Source: Rhizobium sophorae (GTDB lineage: Bacteria; Pseudomonadota; Alphaproteobacteria; Rhizobiales; Rhizobiaceae). Taken from it: a stretch of DNA of 64,000 nt. Location: positions 1-64,000 of the forward strand of contig NZ_JABFCN010000034.1 of the NCBI RefSeq assembly GCF_013087515.1, given 5' to 3'. Below the pieces are notes generated by a model, which did not search any database, had not been told where the DNA came from, and saw nothing but the letters and a program-made list of their open reading frames with translations. Made by a program: the position numbers and the translations under genes. Below, piece by piece: positions 25,379 through 35,532 of this stretch; the stretch's first letter is position 1, and each line of letters begins with the position of its first letter.

Positions 25379-25907
25379 TACCGAGTGCTGCAAGGCTCTT
25401 GAGCGCCGTTCCGGCGATGCCGTCCACCGTGTCGTCGATATCGACGGTGACGACGCCCGGCTCGCCTGTGGGCACCTCAAGCGTCGCCAGTTGGCTATCG
25501 AGCAGCGAGACCGGCATGAAATGTCCCTTGCGCTCGCCCATACGCTTCATCAGCAGCGCCCTGGAACCTTCGAGATAGACGAAGAACAGATTGCCGCCGG
25601 CGGCAGCCCTCAGCCTGTCGCGATAGAGGCGCTTCAGCGCCGAGCAGGAAACGATGATGCCCTTGCTCTTCTCCAACGAGGCCTTGATGTCTTCGCCGAT
25701 GCGGTCGAGCCAGGGCATCCGATCCTCATCGGTCAGCGGAATGCCCTTCGACATCTTCTCAACATTGGCGGCGGGATGAAGCGCATCGCCTTCGACGAAG
25801 GCCAAGTGCAGGGCTTCGGCGAGCTTCTCGCCGACGGAGGATTTGCCGCAGCCGCTGACGCCCATGACGATAATCGCATGGGGTTTGTTCATCCGCTCAT
25901 CCTGCAT
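25368..25907 (-). CDS. gntK: gluconokinase
   Basis: 179 residues. It phosphorylates D-gluconate to 6-phosphogluconate using ATP. Walker A VMGVSGCGKSSVGEKLA, then EGDALHPAANVEKMSKGIPLTDEDRMPWL, the gluconate-kinase signature, and SCSALKRLYRDRLR. I chose the ATG for MQDERMNK, with GGGAGAAAAC upstream; the ATG five codons later is possible. It begins 26 bp after the dppF stop on the same strand and may be read through from the dpp operon. Confidence 0.93.
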   Translation of the reverse strand: MQDERMNKPHAIIVMGVSGCGKSSVGEKLAEALHLAFVEGDALHPAANVEKMSKGIPLTDEDRMPWLDRIGEDIKASLEKSKGIIVSCSALKRLYRDRLRAAAGGNLFFVYLEGSRALLMKRMGERKGHFMPVSLLDSQLATLEVPTGEPGVVTVDIDDTVDGIAGTALKSLAALGITA

Positions 25908-25933
25908 GTTTTCTCCCACGCCATATCTCCTGC

Positions 25934-26883
<950 letters not shown>

Positions 26884-26887
<4 letters not shown>

Positions 26888-27903
26888 ACCAGGTCTCCTG
26901 CGGTTTCATTGGCCATGACGCCTGGATGCCCGAGCGGCTTGCCATCCTTCAAAGGATAGTTGCACAGCGCCAGCCCGAGCTCCGGCCCCTGGCGGACGAC
27001 GCCACGATCGCATTCGACCGTGGCGTAGCCGCAGCGCGGCGCGAAAAGACAGCCTGTCGGGCGGCCATGCTGGCCCGGAACGACACCGGCGATCGAGGGA
27101 AGGCGCTGGCCGACTTTGGCGCGCTCCGGCAAAGCGGCGAGCAGGGCTGCCGTATAGGGATGGTGCGGATCGCGAAACAGCGCCCTCACCGGCTGCTCCT
27201 CGACCTTCTGGCCGGCATATTGCACCTGCACACGCTCGGCGGTTTCAGCAACGACACCCATGTCGTGGGTGATCAGCACCAGCGCCATGCCGTGCTCCTT
27301 CTGCAGGCGCACGAGCAGATCGAGGATCTGTGCCTGGATCGTCACGTCGAGCGCGGTCGTCGGCTCGTCGGCGATCAGAAGCTTCGGATTGCAGGCGAGT
27401 GCCATGGCGATCATGACGCGCTGGCTCATGCCGCCGGACATCTGATGCGGGAAGTTCGACAGGCGGTCTTCAGGCGCCGGAATGCCGACGAGGTTCAGCA
27501 GCTCGATCGAACGTTCGCGACGTTCCTTCCGGTTGAGGCCCATATGGAAGCGCAGTGTCTCGCCGAGCTGGAAGCCGACCGTGAAGCACGGATTGAGGCT
27601 CGACATCGGCTCCTGGAAGATCATCGCCATGTCCTTGCCGACGATCCTGCGGCGCTGGCGGGCGGAAATGCCGCGCAGATCCTGGCCGTCGAACTGCAGG
27701 CGATCGGCAGTGATCTTCGCCGTCCAGGGCAGAAGCCCCATCAGTGCCAGCATGGCAACGGATTTACCCGAGCCGGATTCACCGACGACCGACAGGATCT
27801 CGCCCTTGTCGCAGGTGAGCGACACGCCGTCGACGGCGCGGAACAGACCCGATGACGTCTGGAATTCGACGGTCAGATTTTCGATTTCGAGGAGTGGCAT
27901 CAC
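26884..27903 (-). CDS. dppD: dipeptide/oligopeptide ABC transporter ATP-binding protein
   Basis: 339 residues. Walker A VVGESGSGKSVAMLALMG, Q-loop QEPMSSLNPCF, signature MSGGMSQRVMIAMAL, Walker B LLIADEPTTALDVT, and the C-terminal RPTGCLFAPRCGYATVEC block. Second ATPase of the peptide importer. It overlaps dppC and dppF by 4 bp each. Confidence 0.93.
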
Positions 27904-28790
27904 GACCTCTTCAGTTTGGGGTCGAGCGCATCGCGCAGGCCGTCACCCATCAGGTTGATGGCGAGAACGGTGATGAGGATGGCAAGACCCGGGAATGTTA
28001 CGACCCACCAGGCGCGCGAGATGAACTCACGGGATTCGGCGAGCATCGTGCCCCATTCGGGTGTCGGCGGCTGGGCGCCCATGCCGAGGAAGCCGAGGGC
28101 GGCGGCATCGAGGATCGCGGCCGAAAAGGCGAGCGTCGCCTGAACGATCAGTGGCCCTAGACAGTTCGGCAAAATCGTCTTGAACATCAACCGGAAGGTG
28201 CCAGCACCCGCGACCCGCGAAGCGATCACATATTCCTTCTCACGCTCTGAAATGACCGAGGCGCGCGTCAGCCGAACGAAATGCGGCTGGTTGACCAGCG
28301 AAATCGCGATCATCGCATTGGTCAGACCGGGTCCCAGCACGGCCACCAGAACGAGAGCGAGCAGCAGCGACGGGAAGGCCAGGATGATATCCATCAGGCG
28401 CATGATCGCCGTATCGATCTTGCCGCGGAAATATCCGGCGACGAGGCCGATCAGCACGCCTGAAATGACCGAAAGCGTGACGACGACGACGCCGATGAAG
28501 AGCGAGAACCGCGCGCCGTAGATCAGGCGCGAAAGGATATCGCGGCCGACGGCATCCGTTCCGAGCGGGTAGGAGGCGCTGCCCGCCTCCATCCAGAACG
28601 GTACGGCCAGCAGCACCTGGCGGTTCTGCTCGTTTGGCTGATGCGGCGCAAAGAGCGGCGCAAGGATTGCGACGACCAGAATGATGATGAAAACCACCAG
28701 GCCGATGACGGCGCCCTTGTTGCGGGAGAAATAATGCCAGAACTCCGCGACGGCGGATGGCTGGCCGGTTTTGACGGTGACCGTGCTCAT
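27900..28790 (-). CDS. dppC: dipeptide ABC transporter permease
   Basis: 296 residues, six hydrophobic helices. N-terminal OppC-type segment (LAPLFAPHQPNEQNRQ, followed by YPLGTDAVGRDILSRLIYGAR) and the EAA loop region near LFLGMGAQPPTPEWGTML. Forms the membrane channel with DppB. 9 bp separate it from dppB. Confidence 0.93.
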   Translation of the reverse strand: MSTVTVKTGQPSAVAEFWHYFSRNKGAVIGLVVFIIILVVAILAPLFAPHQPNEQNRQVLLAVPFWMEAGSASYPLGTDAVGRDILSRLIYGARFSLFIGVVVVTLSVISGVLIGLVAGYFRGKIDTAIMRLMDIILAFPSLLLALVLVAVLGPGLTNAMIAISLVNQPHFVRLTRASVISEREKEYVIASRVAGAGTFRLMFKTILPNCLGPLIVQATLAFSAAILDAAALGFLGMGAQPPTPEWGTMLAESREFISRAWWVVTFPGLAILITVLAINLMGDGLRDALDPKLKRS

Positions 28791-28799
28791 GGGCCGCTC

Positions 28800-29804
28800 C
28801 TAATGACGAATGCGCGGATTGATGAAGCCGTAGAGAACATCAACAATCAGATTGACCAGCATGATGACGCCGGCGATCAGCAGAAGGCCGCCCTGGACCA
28901 CGGCATAATCGCGCTTGAAGACCGAATCGACCATCCATTTGCCGATACCCGGCCAGGAGAAGATCGTCTCGGTGAGGATGGCGCCGGCAAGAAGAACGCC
29001 GATCTGCAGACCGATCGTGGTGATAACAGGGATCATCGCATTGCGCAGCGCATGCACGCCGACGACACGCAGCGGCTTCAAGCCTTTGGAGCGTGCCGTG
29101 CGAACATAGTCCTCACCCAGCACCTCGAGCATCGCCGAACGCGTCTGGCGTGCGATGACGGCGAGCGGGATGGTTGCCAGCACGATGGTCGGCAGAATGA
29201 GGTAGCTGACGGCCGAGGCGAAAGCGCCCTTCTGCCCCGACAGCAGGCTGTCGACGAGCATGAATCCGGTGACCGGCTTGAAGAAATACATCAGCGAGAT
29301 GCGGCCGGAAACCGGCGTCCAGCCGAGATAGCCGGAGAAGAAGATGATGAGCAGCAGACCCCACCAGAAAATCGGCATGGAATAACCGATGAGGGCAACA
29401 CCCATCACGCTCTGATCGAACCACGTGCCTCGCTTGACGGCCGCAAAGACGCCGGCGGGCACGCCAAGACAGACGGCGATAATGATGGCACAGAGCGAAA
29501 GCTCCAGCGTTGCCGGGAACAATGTGAAGAACTCGCCGAGAACGGGCCGCTTGGTGACGATCGAAGTGCCGAGATCGCCTTGCAGCACTTTTCCGAGATA
29601 ATCGAAATACTGCACATATATGGGCCGGTCGAAACCGAGATCGTGCATGATCTGGGCGTGACGTTCCGGCGCCATCACACGTTCACCCGACAAAAGCATG
29701 ACGGGATCGCCGGGGATCATGCGGATGAACGAGAAGGCTATCAGCGAAACGCCAAGGAATGTCGGGATCAGCACCGCGAGGCGGCCGATGAAAAAACGCA
29801 ACAT
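28800..29804 (-). CDS. dppB: dipeptide ABC transporter permease
   Basis: 334 residues with six transmembrane helices. The start MLRFFIGRLAVLIPTFLGVS and the IRMIPGDPVMLL motif are standard for DppB/OppB; the EAA loop is seen as RTARSKGLKPLRVVGVHALRNA. It is separated from dppA by 87 bp that contain a strong hairpin. Confidence 0.93.
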   Translation of the reverse strand: MLRFFIGRLAVLIPTFLGVSLIAFSFIRMIPGDPVMLLSGERVMAPERHAQIMHDLGFDRPIYVQYFDYLGKVLQGDLGTSIVTKRPVLGEFFTLFPATLELSLCAIIIAVCLGVPAGVFAAVKRGTWFDQSVMGVALIGYSMPIFWWGLLLIIFFSGYLGWTPVSGRISLMYFFKPVTGFMLVDSLLSGQKGAFASAVSYLILPTIVLATIPLAVIARQTRSAMLEVLGEDYVRTARSKGLKPLRVVGVHALRNAMIPVITTIGLQIGVLLAGAILTETIFSWPGIGKWMVDSVFKRDYAVVQGGLLLIAGVIMLVNLIVDVLYGFINPRIRH

Positions 29805-29824
29805 AGCAGGTTTTCCAATAGTTT

Positions 29825-29852
29825 CCGGCGGTCAGGGGAACCTGACCGCCGG
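29825..29852 (-). promoter_or_regulatory. intercistronic hairpin between dppA and dppB
   Basis: A perfect 12-bp stem (29825-29836 with 29841-29852) closed by a four-base loop. There is no T-run after it on the minus strand, so it is more likely an mRNA-stabilising or partial-termination element that keeps dppA transcript high relative to the permease genes than a full terminator. Confidence 0.7.
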
Positions 29853-29891
29853 CCGCACCCGGCGTTGACCGGGCAGTTTACAGATTTTTTA

Positions 29892-31487
29892 TTATTCGGA
29901 AATGTCCACACCGTCGAAGCGGTGAATTCCGAGCGGGTCCATGAAGAAACCCGAGACCTTCTTGCTCATCGGAACGAAGACCAATGAGTGGTCGAGCGTA
30001 TTCCAGGGAGCTTCCTTCTTGAAGATCAGCTGAGCCTGTTCATAAGCCTTCGTGCGCTCGGCGACGTCGGCCGTCTGCTTGGCCTTCGTCATCAGATCGT
30101 CGAATTCCTTGTTGCACCACTGAGCGCGGTTGTTACCGCCGACAGCGTCGCAGCCAAGCAACGTATCCATGAAGTTGTCAGGGTCGCCATTGTCGCCGGT
30201 CCAGCCGAGGATGACGGCACCGTCGCGATTCTTGTCGGACGAGAGCTTCAGATATTCGGCCCATTCATGGGTGACGATTTCCGCATCGACGCCGATCTTG
30301 GCCAAGTCGGCCTGCATCAATTCTGCGGCGCGGCGCGCGTTCAACATGTACGGACGCGAAACCGGCATCGCCCAGATCTTCATCTTCAGATCCTTGACGC
30401 CGGCATCTGCCAGCATCTTCTTCGACGCATCGGGGTCATACTTGTCGTCTACGACGGCATCGTTATAGGACCACATGGTCGGCGGGATCGGGTTCTTGGC
30501 AACGGCTGCGGCACCCTGGAAGACGGCGTCGACGATCGCCTGCTTGTTGATCGCCATGTTCAGCGCCTTGCGGACTTCGACCTTGTCGAAGGGAGCAATT
30601 AAGGTGTTGTAAGCGAGATACGAAACGTTCAGGCCGGCTTGCTCGAGCACGGTCAGGTTCTCGTCCTTCTTGAGTTCGGCGACGTCAGCCGCATTCGGAT
30701 ACGGAATGAGGTGGCATTCGCCGGCCTTCAGCTTCTGCGCGCGGACGGCGGCATCAGAGGTGATCGCGAAAACCAGATCGTCGATCTTTTCCTTGCCCTT
30801 GAAATAGCTTTCGTTCGCCTTGTAGCGGATGACGGCATCCGGCTGGTAGGCGACGAAGGTGAACGGGCCGGTGCCAAGTGGCTGCTGGTTGAGCTGCGCC
30901 ATCTTGCCGTCGGCGGCGAGCTTGTCAGCATATTCCTTGGAGACGATCGAGGCGAAGTCCATGGCGAGGTCGGCGAGGAACGGCGCTTCGGGATGGTTGA
31001 GCGTGAACTTGACGGTGAGGTCATCGACCTTCTCGATCGACTTGATCAGCTCCGGGAAGCCCATGCCGGCGGCGTATTCGTAAGAGCCGCCCTCGACATA
31101 CTTGTTCCACGGATTGTCAGCCTTGAGCTGACGCTCGAACGAGAAGATGATGTCGTCGGCGTTGAGATCGCGCGTCGGCGTGAAGAACTCGGTAGTTTGG
31201 AACTTGACGCCAGGATGAAGCTTGAAGGTGTATTCCGTGCCGTCGGCCGAAACGCTCCAGCTGTCAGCCAGGCCCGGCTCGATCTCGGTCCCGCCATGCT
31301 TGAATTCGACGAGGCGGCTATAGACTGTGCGCGACGACGCGTCGAAGGTCGTGCCTGCCGTATAGAGGCTGGGGTCGAAGCCTTCCGGCGAGCCCTCGGA
31401 GCAATAAACAAGGGTCTTGGACCAGGCCGACGTCGCCATGACGGAAATCAAGGCCGTCGCTGCCAGCAGGACAGAGATCTTTTTCAT
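29892..31487 (-). CDS. dppA: dipeptide ABC transporter periplasmic substrate-binding protein
   Basis: 531 residues. Signal peptide (KISVLLAATALISVMATSAW, cleavage near SAWSK) and a type-5 solute-binding fold: VYCSEGSPEGFDPSLYTAGTT, RTVYSRLVEFK, LADSWSVSADGTEYTFKLHP, the PSVE-like segment AFTWNPSKNPVW-type replaced by ADDIIFSFERQL. DppA binds dipeptides, and in some bacteria haem precursors such as 5-aminolevulinate. First gene of dppABCDF. Proximity to rirA is a conserved arrangement in memory of S. meliloti. The exact ligand is unproven. Confidence 0.92.
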   Translation of the reverse strand: MKKISVLLAATALISVMATSAWSKTLVYCSEGSPEGFDPSLYTAGTTFDASSRTVYSRLVEFKHGGTEIEPGLADSWSVSADGTEYTFKLHPGVKFQTTEFFTPTRDLNADDIIFSFERQLKADNPWNKYVEGGSYEYAAGMGFPELIKSIEKVDDLTVKFTLNHPEAPFLADLAMDFASIVSKEYADKLAADGKMAQLNQQPLGTGPFTFVAYQPDAVIRYKANESYFKGKEKIDDLVFAITSDAAVRAQKLKAGECHLIPYPNAADVAELKKDENLTVLEQAGLNVSYLAYNTLIAPFDKVEVRKALNMAINKQAIVDAVFQGAAAVAKNPIPPTMWSYNDAVVDDKYDPDASKKMLADAGVKDLKMKIWAMPVSRPYMLNARRAAELMQADLAKIGVDAEIVTHEWAEYLKLSSDKNRDGAVILGWTGDNGDPDNFMDTLLGCDAVGGNNRAQWCNKEFDDLMTKAKQTADVAERTKAYEQAQLIFKKEAPWNTLDHSLVFVPMSKKVSGFFMDPLGIHRFDGVDISE

Positions 31488-31762
31488 AATATTGTTTCCC
31501 GGTTGTTCTTTTTTGATGTTTGGAGACCGTAGATTGCCATCTCGGTCGACGCTCGATGGAACGATATTTATTTACTGAAAGCAACGGGCTACGCAGAAAA
31601 TTTTTCCAGCTGGACAATTTTAGAAATTTTCCGTCAAAAATCAGCCTCATTCGGAAATATTCGCACAAAAAAGACCGAAATTTTGTCGCATTTGGTATAA
31701 AAACGCGCCCGTCGCGACACGCAGCCGGCATTTTCCCCGTCCGGAGGCTATGTGAGATGACC
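31488..31762 (-). promoter_or_regulatory. dppA upstream region
   Basis: About 275 AT-rich, gene-free bases upstream of dppA on the minus strand, in contrast to the GC-rich coding around it. The dpp promoter should lie here. A-T tracts around 31590-31690 suggest a curved or strongly melting promoter region. No specific box is assigned. Confidence 0.45.
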
Positions 31763-31763
31763 G

Positions 31764-31801
31764 CAAAAACAAAAACCGCGGTTGCCAGGGCAACCGCGGT
31801 T
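31764..31801 (-). terminator. rho-independent terminator of rirA
   Basis: A 12-bp perfect stem (31774-31785 with 31790-31801, loop cagg) is followed on the minus strand by a T-rich run (TTTTTGTTTTT). It lies 24 bp beyond the rirA stop and separates rirA from the dpp operon. Confidence 0.9.
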
Positions 31802-31825
31802 CAGAAGTTCATCCTGGTCTTTTGA

Positions 31826-32308
31826 TCAGGCGGCCGGGGCAACGATCGCGGGTTTGCGATAGGCCGGCTCGCCGGTGATTCCGAGAAGGAAATTGATCTG
31901 CGGACGCGCCTTGACAAGGTCGTCGATGGAATATTCCGACAGCACGGCGAAGAAGGCGTTGAGCGCCTTGCGCAGCGCCGAATTCAAACCGCAGCTGTCG
32001 ACCAGCGGGCATTCGACCTCACCGTCATCCTCGAAGCACTCGGCCATGGCGAAGCTGTCTTCCGTCACCCGAACGACGTCGAAAAGACTAATGTCGGCGG
32101 CTGGCTTGCCCAAGCGCACGCCGCCATTGCGACCGCGCACGGTTTCGACCAGACCGGCCTTGTTCAGCGGCTGGAGGATCTTGAAAAGAAAGAGCTCGGA
32201 AACGCCATAGGCCCTGGCGATTTCCGGAATCCGGCTCAAGTGCCCGTCGTTGGCAGCACAATACATCAACATGCGAACCGCATAGTTCGTCTGCTTCGTC
32301 AACCGCAT
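31826..32308 (-). CDS. rirA: Rrf2-family iron-responsive regulator RirA
   Basis: 160 residues. RirA is the rhizobial iron regulator: with an iron-sulfur cluster it represses iron-uptake genes when iron is plentiful. The N-terminal winged helix starts MRLTKQTNYAVRMLMYCA and contains YGVSELFLFKILQPLNKAGL and RGRNGGVRLGK. Three cysteines likely to bind the cluster are at 91, 100 and 106 (ECFEDDGEVECPLVDSC). In described RirA proteins the spacing is, from memory, 91/99/105, so one residue is inserted here. Start confirmed by AGGAGA before ATG. Own terminator downstream. Confidence 0.94.
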   Translation of the reverse strand: MRLTKQTNYAVRMLMYCAANDGHLSRIPEIARAYGVSELFLFKILQPLNKAGLVETVRGRNGGVRLGKPAADISLFDVVRVTEDSFAMAECFEDDGEVECPLVDSCGLNSALRKALNAFFAVLSEYSIDDLVKARPQINFLLGITGEPAYRKPAIVAPAA

Positions 32309-32590
32309 GCCATTCTCCTGACTCGTCTGTTCAGACCTATATAGGCGGTTTGCTAGTTTTGAACAATTCCAAAATATGAAATTCGCATTCAGCTTATGAG
32401 GCCATTTGCCGCGACGTCAATCCCGCTCCAGGATCTCGACGTAGTCGAGGCTGGCTCGCCTGCGCTCGGGCCTGCCTTGCGCATCAGTTTGACCTCGGAC
32501 TGGGGGAATAGGAGAGGGCGAACAGACCGCGCCCTTGTCTCAGGACATCCTCGATGTCGGCCGATATCGCCGGCAATCAGCACGACGAGG
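32309..32590. other. rirA promoter region and spacer to mmsA
   Basis: No gene is supported in these about 280 bases. The leftward rirA promoter lies next to 32309; an AT-rich segment 32345-32390 (with ttttggaattgttcaaaac on the minus strand) may be the core or an iron-responsive operator, but I see no clear match to a known box. Open frames here lack coding character. Confidence 0.4.
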
Positions 32591-32620
32591 AAAAATTCGG
32601 GAGCCAAAAAGCCCCCGAAT
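32591..32620 (-). terminator. rho-independent terminator of mmsA
   Basis: Stem attcgggagc (32595-32604) pairs with gcccccgaat (32611-32620) at 9 of 10 positions around a caaaaa loop. On the minus strand a T5 run follows at 32591-32595. About 30 bp after the mmsA stop. Confidence 0.87.
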
Positions 32621-32650
32621 CACAGATTTCAGATCGGAATGTCGTGAAGC

Positions 32651-34147
32651 TCACTTCATCGTCGGCATGACGAATTCCGCGCCGCTCTTGATGCCCGAGG
32701 GCCAGCGGGCGGTGACGGTCTTGGTCTTCGTCCAGAACTTGATCGAATCCGTGCCGTGCTGGTTGAGGTCGCCGAAGCTCGAGGCCTTCCAGCCGCCGAA
32801 GGAGTGATAGGCGAGCGGAACCGGGATCGGAACGTTGATGCCGATCATGCCGATGTTGATGCGCGATGCGAAATCGCGGGCGGCATCGCCGTCACGGGTG
32901 TAGATGGCGACGCCGTTGCCATATTCGTGCTTCATCGGCAGCGACAGCGCATCCTCGTAGTTCGCGGCGCGAACGACGGAAAGGACAGGTCCGAAGATCT
33001 CGGTCTTATAGATGTCCATCTCGGGCGTGACATGATCGAACAGGCAGCCGCCGACGAAATAGCCGTCTTCATAACCCTGGAGCTTGAAATCGCGGCCGTC
33101 GACGACGAGCTTGGCGCCTTCCTCGATGCCGCGGTCGATCAGGCCGCGAACGCGGGTATAGGCTTCCTTGGTGACGAGCGGGCCCATGTCGGCCTTGTCG
33201 TCGGTATAGGGGCCGATGCGCAGGGATTCGATCTTCGGCGTCAGCTTCTCGACGAGGCGGTTGGCGGTCTCTTCGCCGACTGGAACGGCAACCGAGATCG
33301 CCATGCAGCGCTCGCCAGCCGAACCGTAGCCTGCGCCCATCAGCGCGTTGACGGCCTGATCCAGGTCTGCATCCGGCATGATGATCATGTGGTTCTTGGC
33401 GCCACCGAAGCACTGGGCGCGTTTGCCGTTCATCGCCGCCGTGCCATAGACGTAGCGGGCGATCGGCGTCGAGCCGACGAAGGAGACGGCGCCGATATCG
33501 GGATCGGTGAGGATCGCGTCGACGGCACCCTTGTCGCCATTGACGACGTTGAGGATGCCGGCGGGCAGACCGGCTTCGATCATCAGTTCGGCGAGGCGGA
33601 TCGGCAGGGAGGGATCACGCTCGGAGGGCTTCAGGATAAAAGCATTGCCGCAGGCGATCGCCGGCGCAAACATCCACATCGGGATCATGCCCGGGAAATT
33701 GAAGGGGGTGATGCCGGCGCCGATGCCGACCGGCTGGCGGATCGAATACATGTCGATCGCAGGCCCGGCGCCCTCGGTGAACTCGCCCTTGGCGAGATGG
33801 GGAATGCCGCAGACGAATTCGCAGACTTCGAGGCCGCGAATGACGTCGCCCTTGGCATCCTCGATCGTCTTGCCGTGCTCCTTGGAGAGGATTTCGGCAA
33901 GCTCGTCCATGTGCTTGTTCAGGAGTTCGACGAACTTGAAGAAGACGCGGGCGCGGCGCTGCGGATTGGTGGCCGCCCATTTCGGCTGCGCAGCCTTGGC
34001 GTTTTCGACGGCAGCGCGCAGTTCCTCGACGCTTGCGAGTGCGACCGTCGCCTGCACTTCGCCCGTCGCCGGATTGTAGACGTTGCTTGTGCGGCCGCTG
34101 GTGCCGGCAACCTGCTTGCCGCCGATGAAATGACCGATCTCACGCAT
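32651..34147 (-). CDS. mmsA: methylmalonate-semialdehyde dehydrogenase (CoA-acylating)
   Basis: 498 residues. It converts methylmalonate or malonate semialdehyde plus CoA and NAD to propionyl- or acetyl-CoA, the last step of valine and inositol breakdown (MmsA/IolA). Aldehyde dehydrogenase fold with ITPFNFPGMIPMWMFAPAIACGN, nucleotide motif FVGSTPIARYVY, and catalytic Cys281 in GSAGERCMAISVAVPVG; the FGGAKNHMIIMPDAD block is specific to this subfamily. Length is typical. Single-gene unit with its own terminator, divergent from the ABM-LysR pair. Confidence 0.95.
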   Translation of the reverse strand: MREIGHFIGGKQVAGTSGRTSNVYNPATGEVQATVALASVEELRAAVENAKAAQPKWAATNPQRRARVFFKFVELLNKHMDELAEILSKEHGKTIEDAKGDVIRGLEVCEFVCGIPHLAKGEFTEGAGPAIDMYSIRQPVGIGAGITPFNFPGMIPMWMFAPAIACGNAFILKPSERDPSLPIRLAELMIEAGLPAGILNVVNGDKGAVDAILTDPDIGAVSFVGSTPIARYVYGTAAMNGKRAQCFGGAKNHMIIMPDADLDQAVNALMGAGYGSAGERCMAISVAVPVGEETANRLVEKLTPKIESLRIGPYTDDKADMGPLVTKEAYTRVRGLIDRGIEEGAKLVVDGRDFKLQGYEDGYFVGGCLFDHVTPEMDIYKTEIFGPVLSVVRAANYEDALSLPMKHEYGNGVAIYTRDGDAARDFASRINIGMIGINVPIPVPLAYHSFGGWKASSFGDLNQHGTDSIKFWTKTKTVTARWPSGIKSGAEFVMPTMK

Positions 34148-34339
34148 GGGTGTTCCTCCTGTTTTTGGATGGCCGACAATCGCACTTCAATTTGCACAAA
34201 TCAATGCGCTGATATAAGCAACCGTTGTGCGTAAATTATAGCCCTATCATTGCATCAGGCCCTGCGGCTGCTTCCAAACTTGGCACTGCACGCCAACAAG
34301 TCAAATGTCGACAAGTCAGACCCTGGGGAGATCAAACCG
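34148..34339. promoter_or_regulatory. divergent promoter region mmsA / ABM-lysR
   Basis: 192 gene-free bases. An imperfect inverted repeat atttgcacaa (34190-34199) / ttgtgcgtaaat (34225-34236) resembles the dyads bound by LysR-type regulators, and the LysR gene 34651 is nearby. It may control mmsA, the ABM gene or both. Confidence 0.45.
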
Positions 34340-34654
34340 ATGAGCCGGAAACCCGTCGTCAGAATGGCAGAGCTGGAGATCGATCCGGACACGCTTGAAA
34401 CCTATCGCGCATTGCTCACGGAAGAAATCGAAGCATCCTTCGCGCTGGAAGACGGCGTCCTTTCCCTGAGCGCTGTTTCCATCAGAGACAACCCAAACTG
34501 GATCCGTATTCTTGAGGTCTACGCCGACCAGGAAGCATACGAGGCCCATCTGCGAACACCGCATTTCCTTAAGTACAAGAACCAGACGGCACACATGGTG
34601 ACCTCGTTGACGCTTATCGAGGTCGATCCGATCGCCATGCGTGCCAAGCCATGA
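34340..34654 (+). CDS. antibiotic biosynthesis monooxygenase (ABM) domain protein
   Basis: 104 residues in a single ferredoxin-like ABM domain: VRMAELEIDPDTLETYRALLTEEI, EDGVLSLSAVSIRDNPNWIRILEVYADQEAYEAH, TPHFLKYKNQT. Related proteins (YgiN, LsrG) oxidise quinols or isomerise small ketones, but many have unknown substrates. Start at the ATG preceded by GGGGAGA. It overlaps the LysR gene by 4 bp, so the regulator may control it. Confidence 0.85.
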   Translation: MSRKPVVRMAELEIDPDTLETYRALLTEEIEASFALEDGVLSLSAVSIRDNPNWIRILEVYADQEAYEAHLRTPHFLKYKNQTAHMVTSLTLIEVDPIAMRAKP

Positions 34655-35532
34655 ACTGGGACGATGTTCGTATTTTCCTCGCCGTCGCCCGCACCGGCCA
34701 GATCCTTGCCGCCTCGAAGCGGCTGGGGCTCAATCACGCCACGCTCTCACGTCGACTGACGTCGCTGGAAGAGGCGCTGAAGACGCGGCTTTTCATCCGT
34801 CGCACGAATGGTTGCGAGTTGACGGCCGAAGGAGAAGTGTTCCTGGCATCCGCAGAGCGGATGGAAACGGAAATGCTCGCAGTACAGGCCAGCCTCGGCC
34901 ACACCGATACGGCAATTGCCGGGACCGTGCGTGTCGGGGCGCCTGATGGGTTCGGTGTTTCCTTTCTTGCACCGCGCATGGGCAGGTTGATCGAGCGCCA
35001 TCCGGAGCTGAAGATCCAGCTCGTGCCGGTGCCGCGCTCTTTCTCACTGTCGCTGCGCGAGGCGGATATCGCCATCACACTGGAGCGGCCCGAACAAGGC
35101 CGGCTCGTCTCCTCCAAGCTCACCGACTACACGCTCGGCCTTTATGCCTCGCGGGATTATCTGGCGTCACAGGGAGCACCCGCCGATGTCGACGCGCTCA
35201 AGGCGCATCGCCGCATCGGCTATGTCGAAGACCTGATCTTCACCGCGTCCCTGAATTTTTCCGGCGCAGTCATGCGGAGCTGGGATGCAGGCTTCGAGAT
35301 TTCGACGGCGATCGGACAGACCGAGGCGGTACGAACAGGCGCCGGCATCGGCATCCTGCACGATTATATCGCCAGGCAATATCCGGAACTCCAGCGCATT
35401 TTGCCGGAGGTTTCGATCCGGCGCGCCTACTGGACGACCTATCACGAAACGGCGCGCGACCTGCTACGCGTCAGGAGTGTCGCCGATTTCCTGCAGGAAC
35501 TCGTCAGCGCCGAACGGCACATTTTTCTCTAA
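34651..35532 (+). CDS. LysR-family transcriptional regulator
   Basis: 293 residues. N-terminal winged helix (DVRIFLAVARTGQILAASKRLGLNHATLSRRLTSLEE, 4-40) and a C-terminal effector-binding domain with GTVRVGAPDGFG at about 92. The start overlaps the ABM gene stop (ATGA). The dyad upstream of the ABM gene is a possible target. The effector is not predictable. The 3' end overlaps the small convergent gene by 29 bp. Confidence 0.92.
   Translation: MNWDDVRIFLAVARTGQILAASKRLGLNHATLSRRLTSLEEALKTRLFIRRTNGCELTAEGEVFLASAERMETEMLAVQASLGHTDTAIAGTVRVGAPDGFGVSFLAPRMGRLIERHPELKIQLVPVPRSFSLSLREADIAITLERPEQGRLVSSKLTDYTLGLYASRDYLASQGAPADVDALKAHRRIGYVEDLIFTASLNFSGAVMRSWDAGFEISTAIGQTEAVRTGAGIGILHDYIARQYPELQRILPEVSIRRAYWTTYHETARDLLRVRSVADFLQELVSAERHIFL

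Noticed and set aside
32756..34234. 492-codon plus-strand frame opposite mmsA
   Set aside because: Antisense shadow of a highly conserved dehydrogenase; its composition (valine, aspartate, alanine rich, no motif) is not that of a gene.
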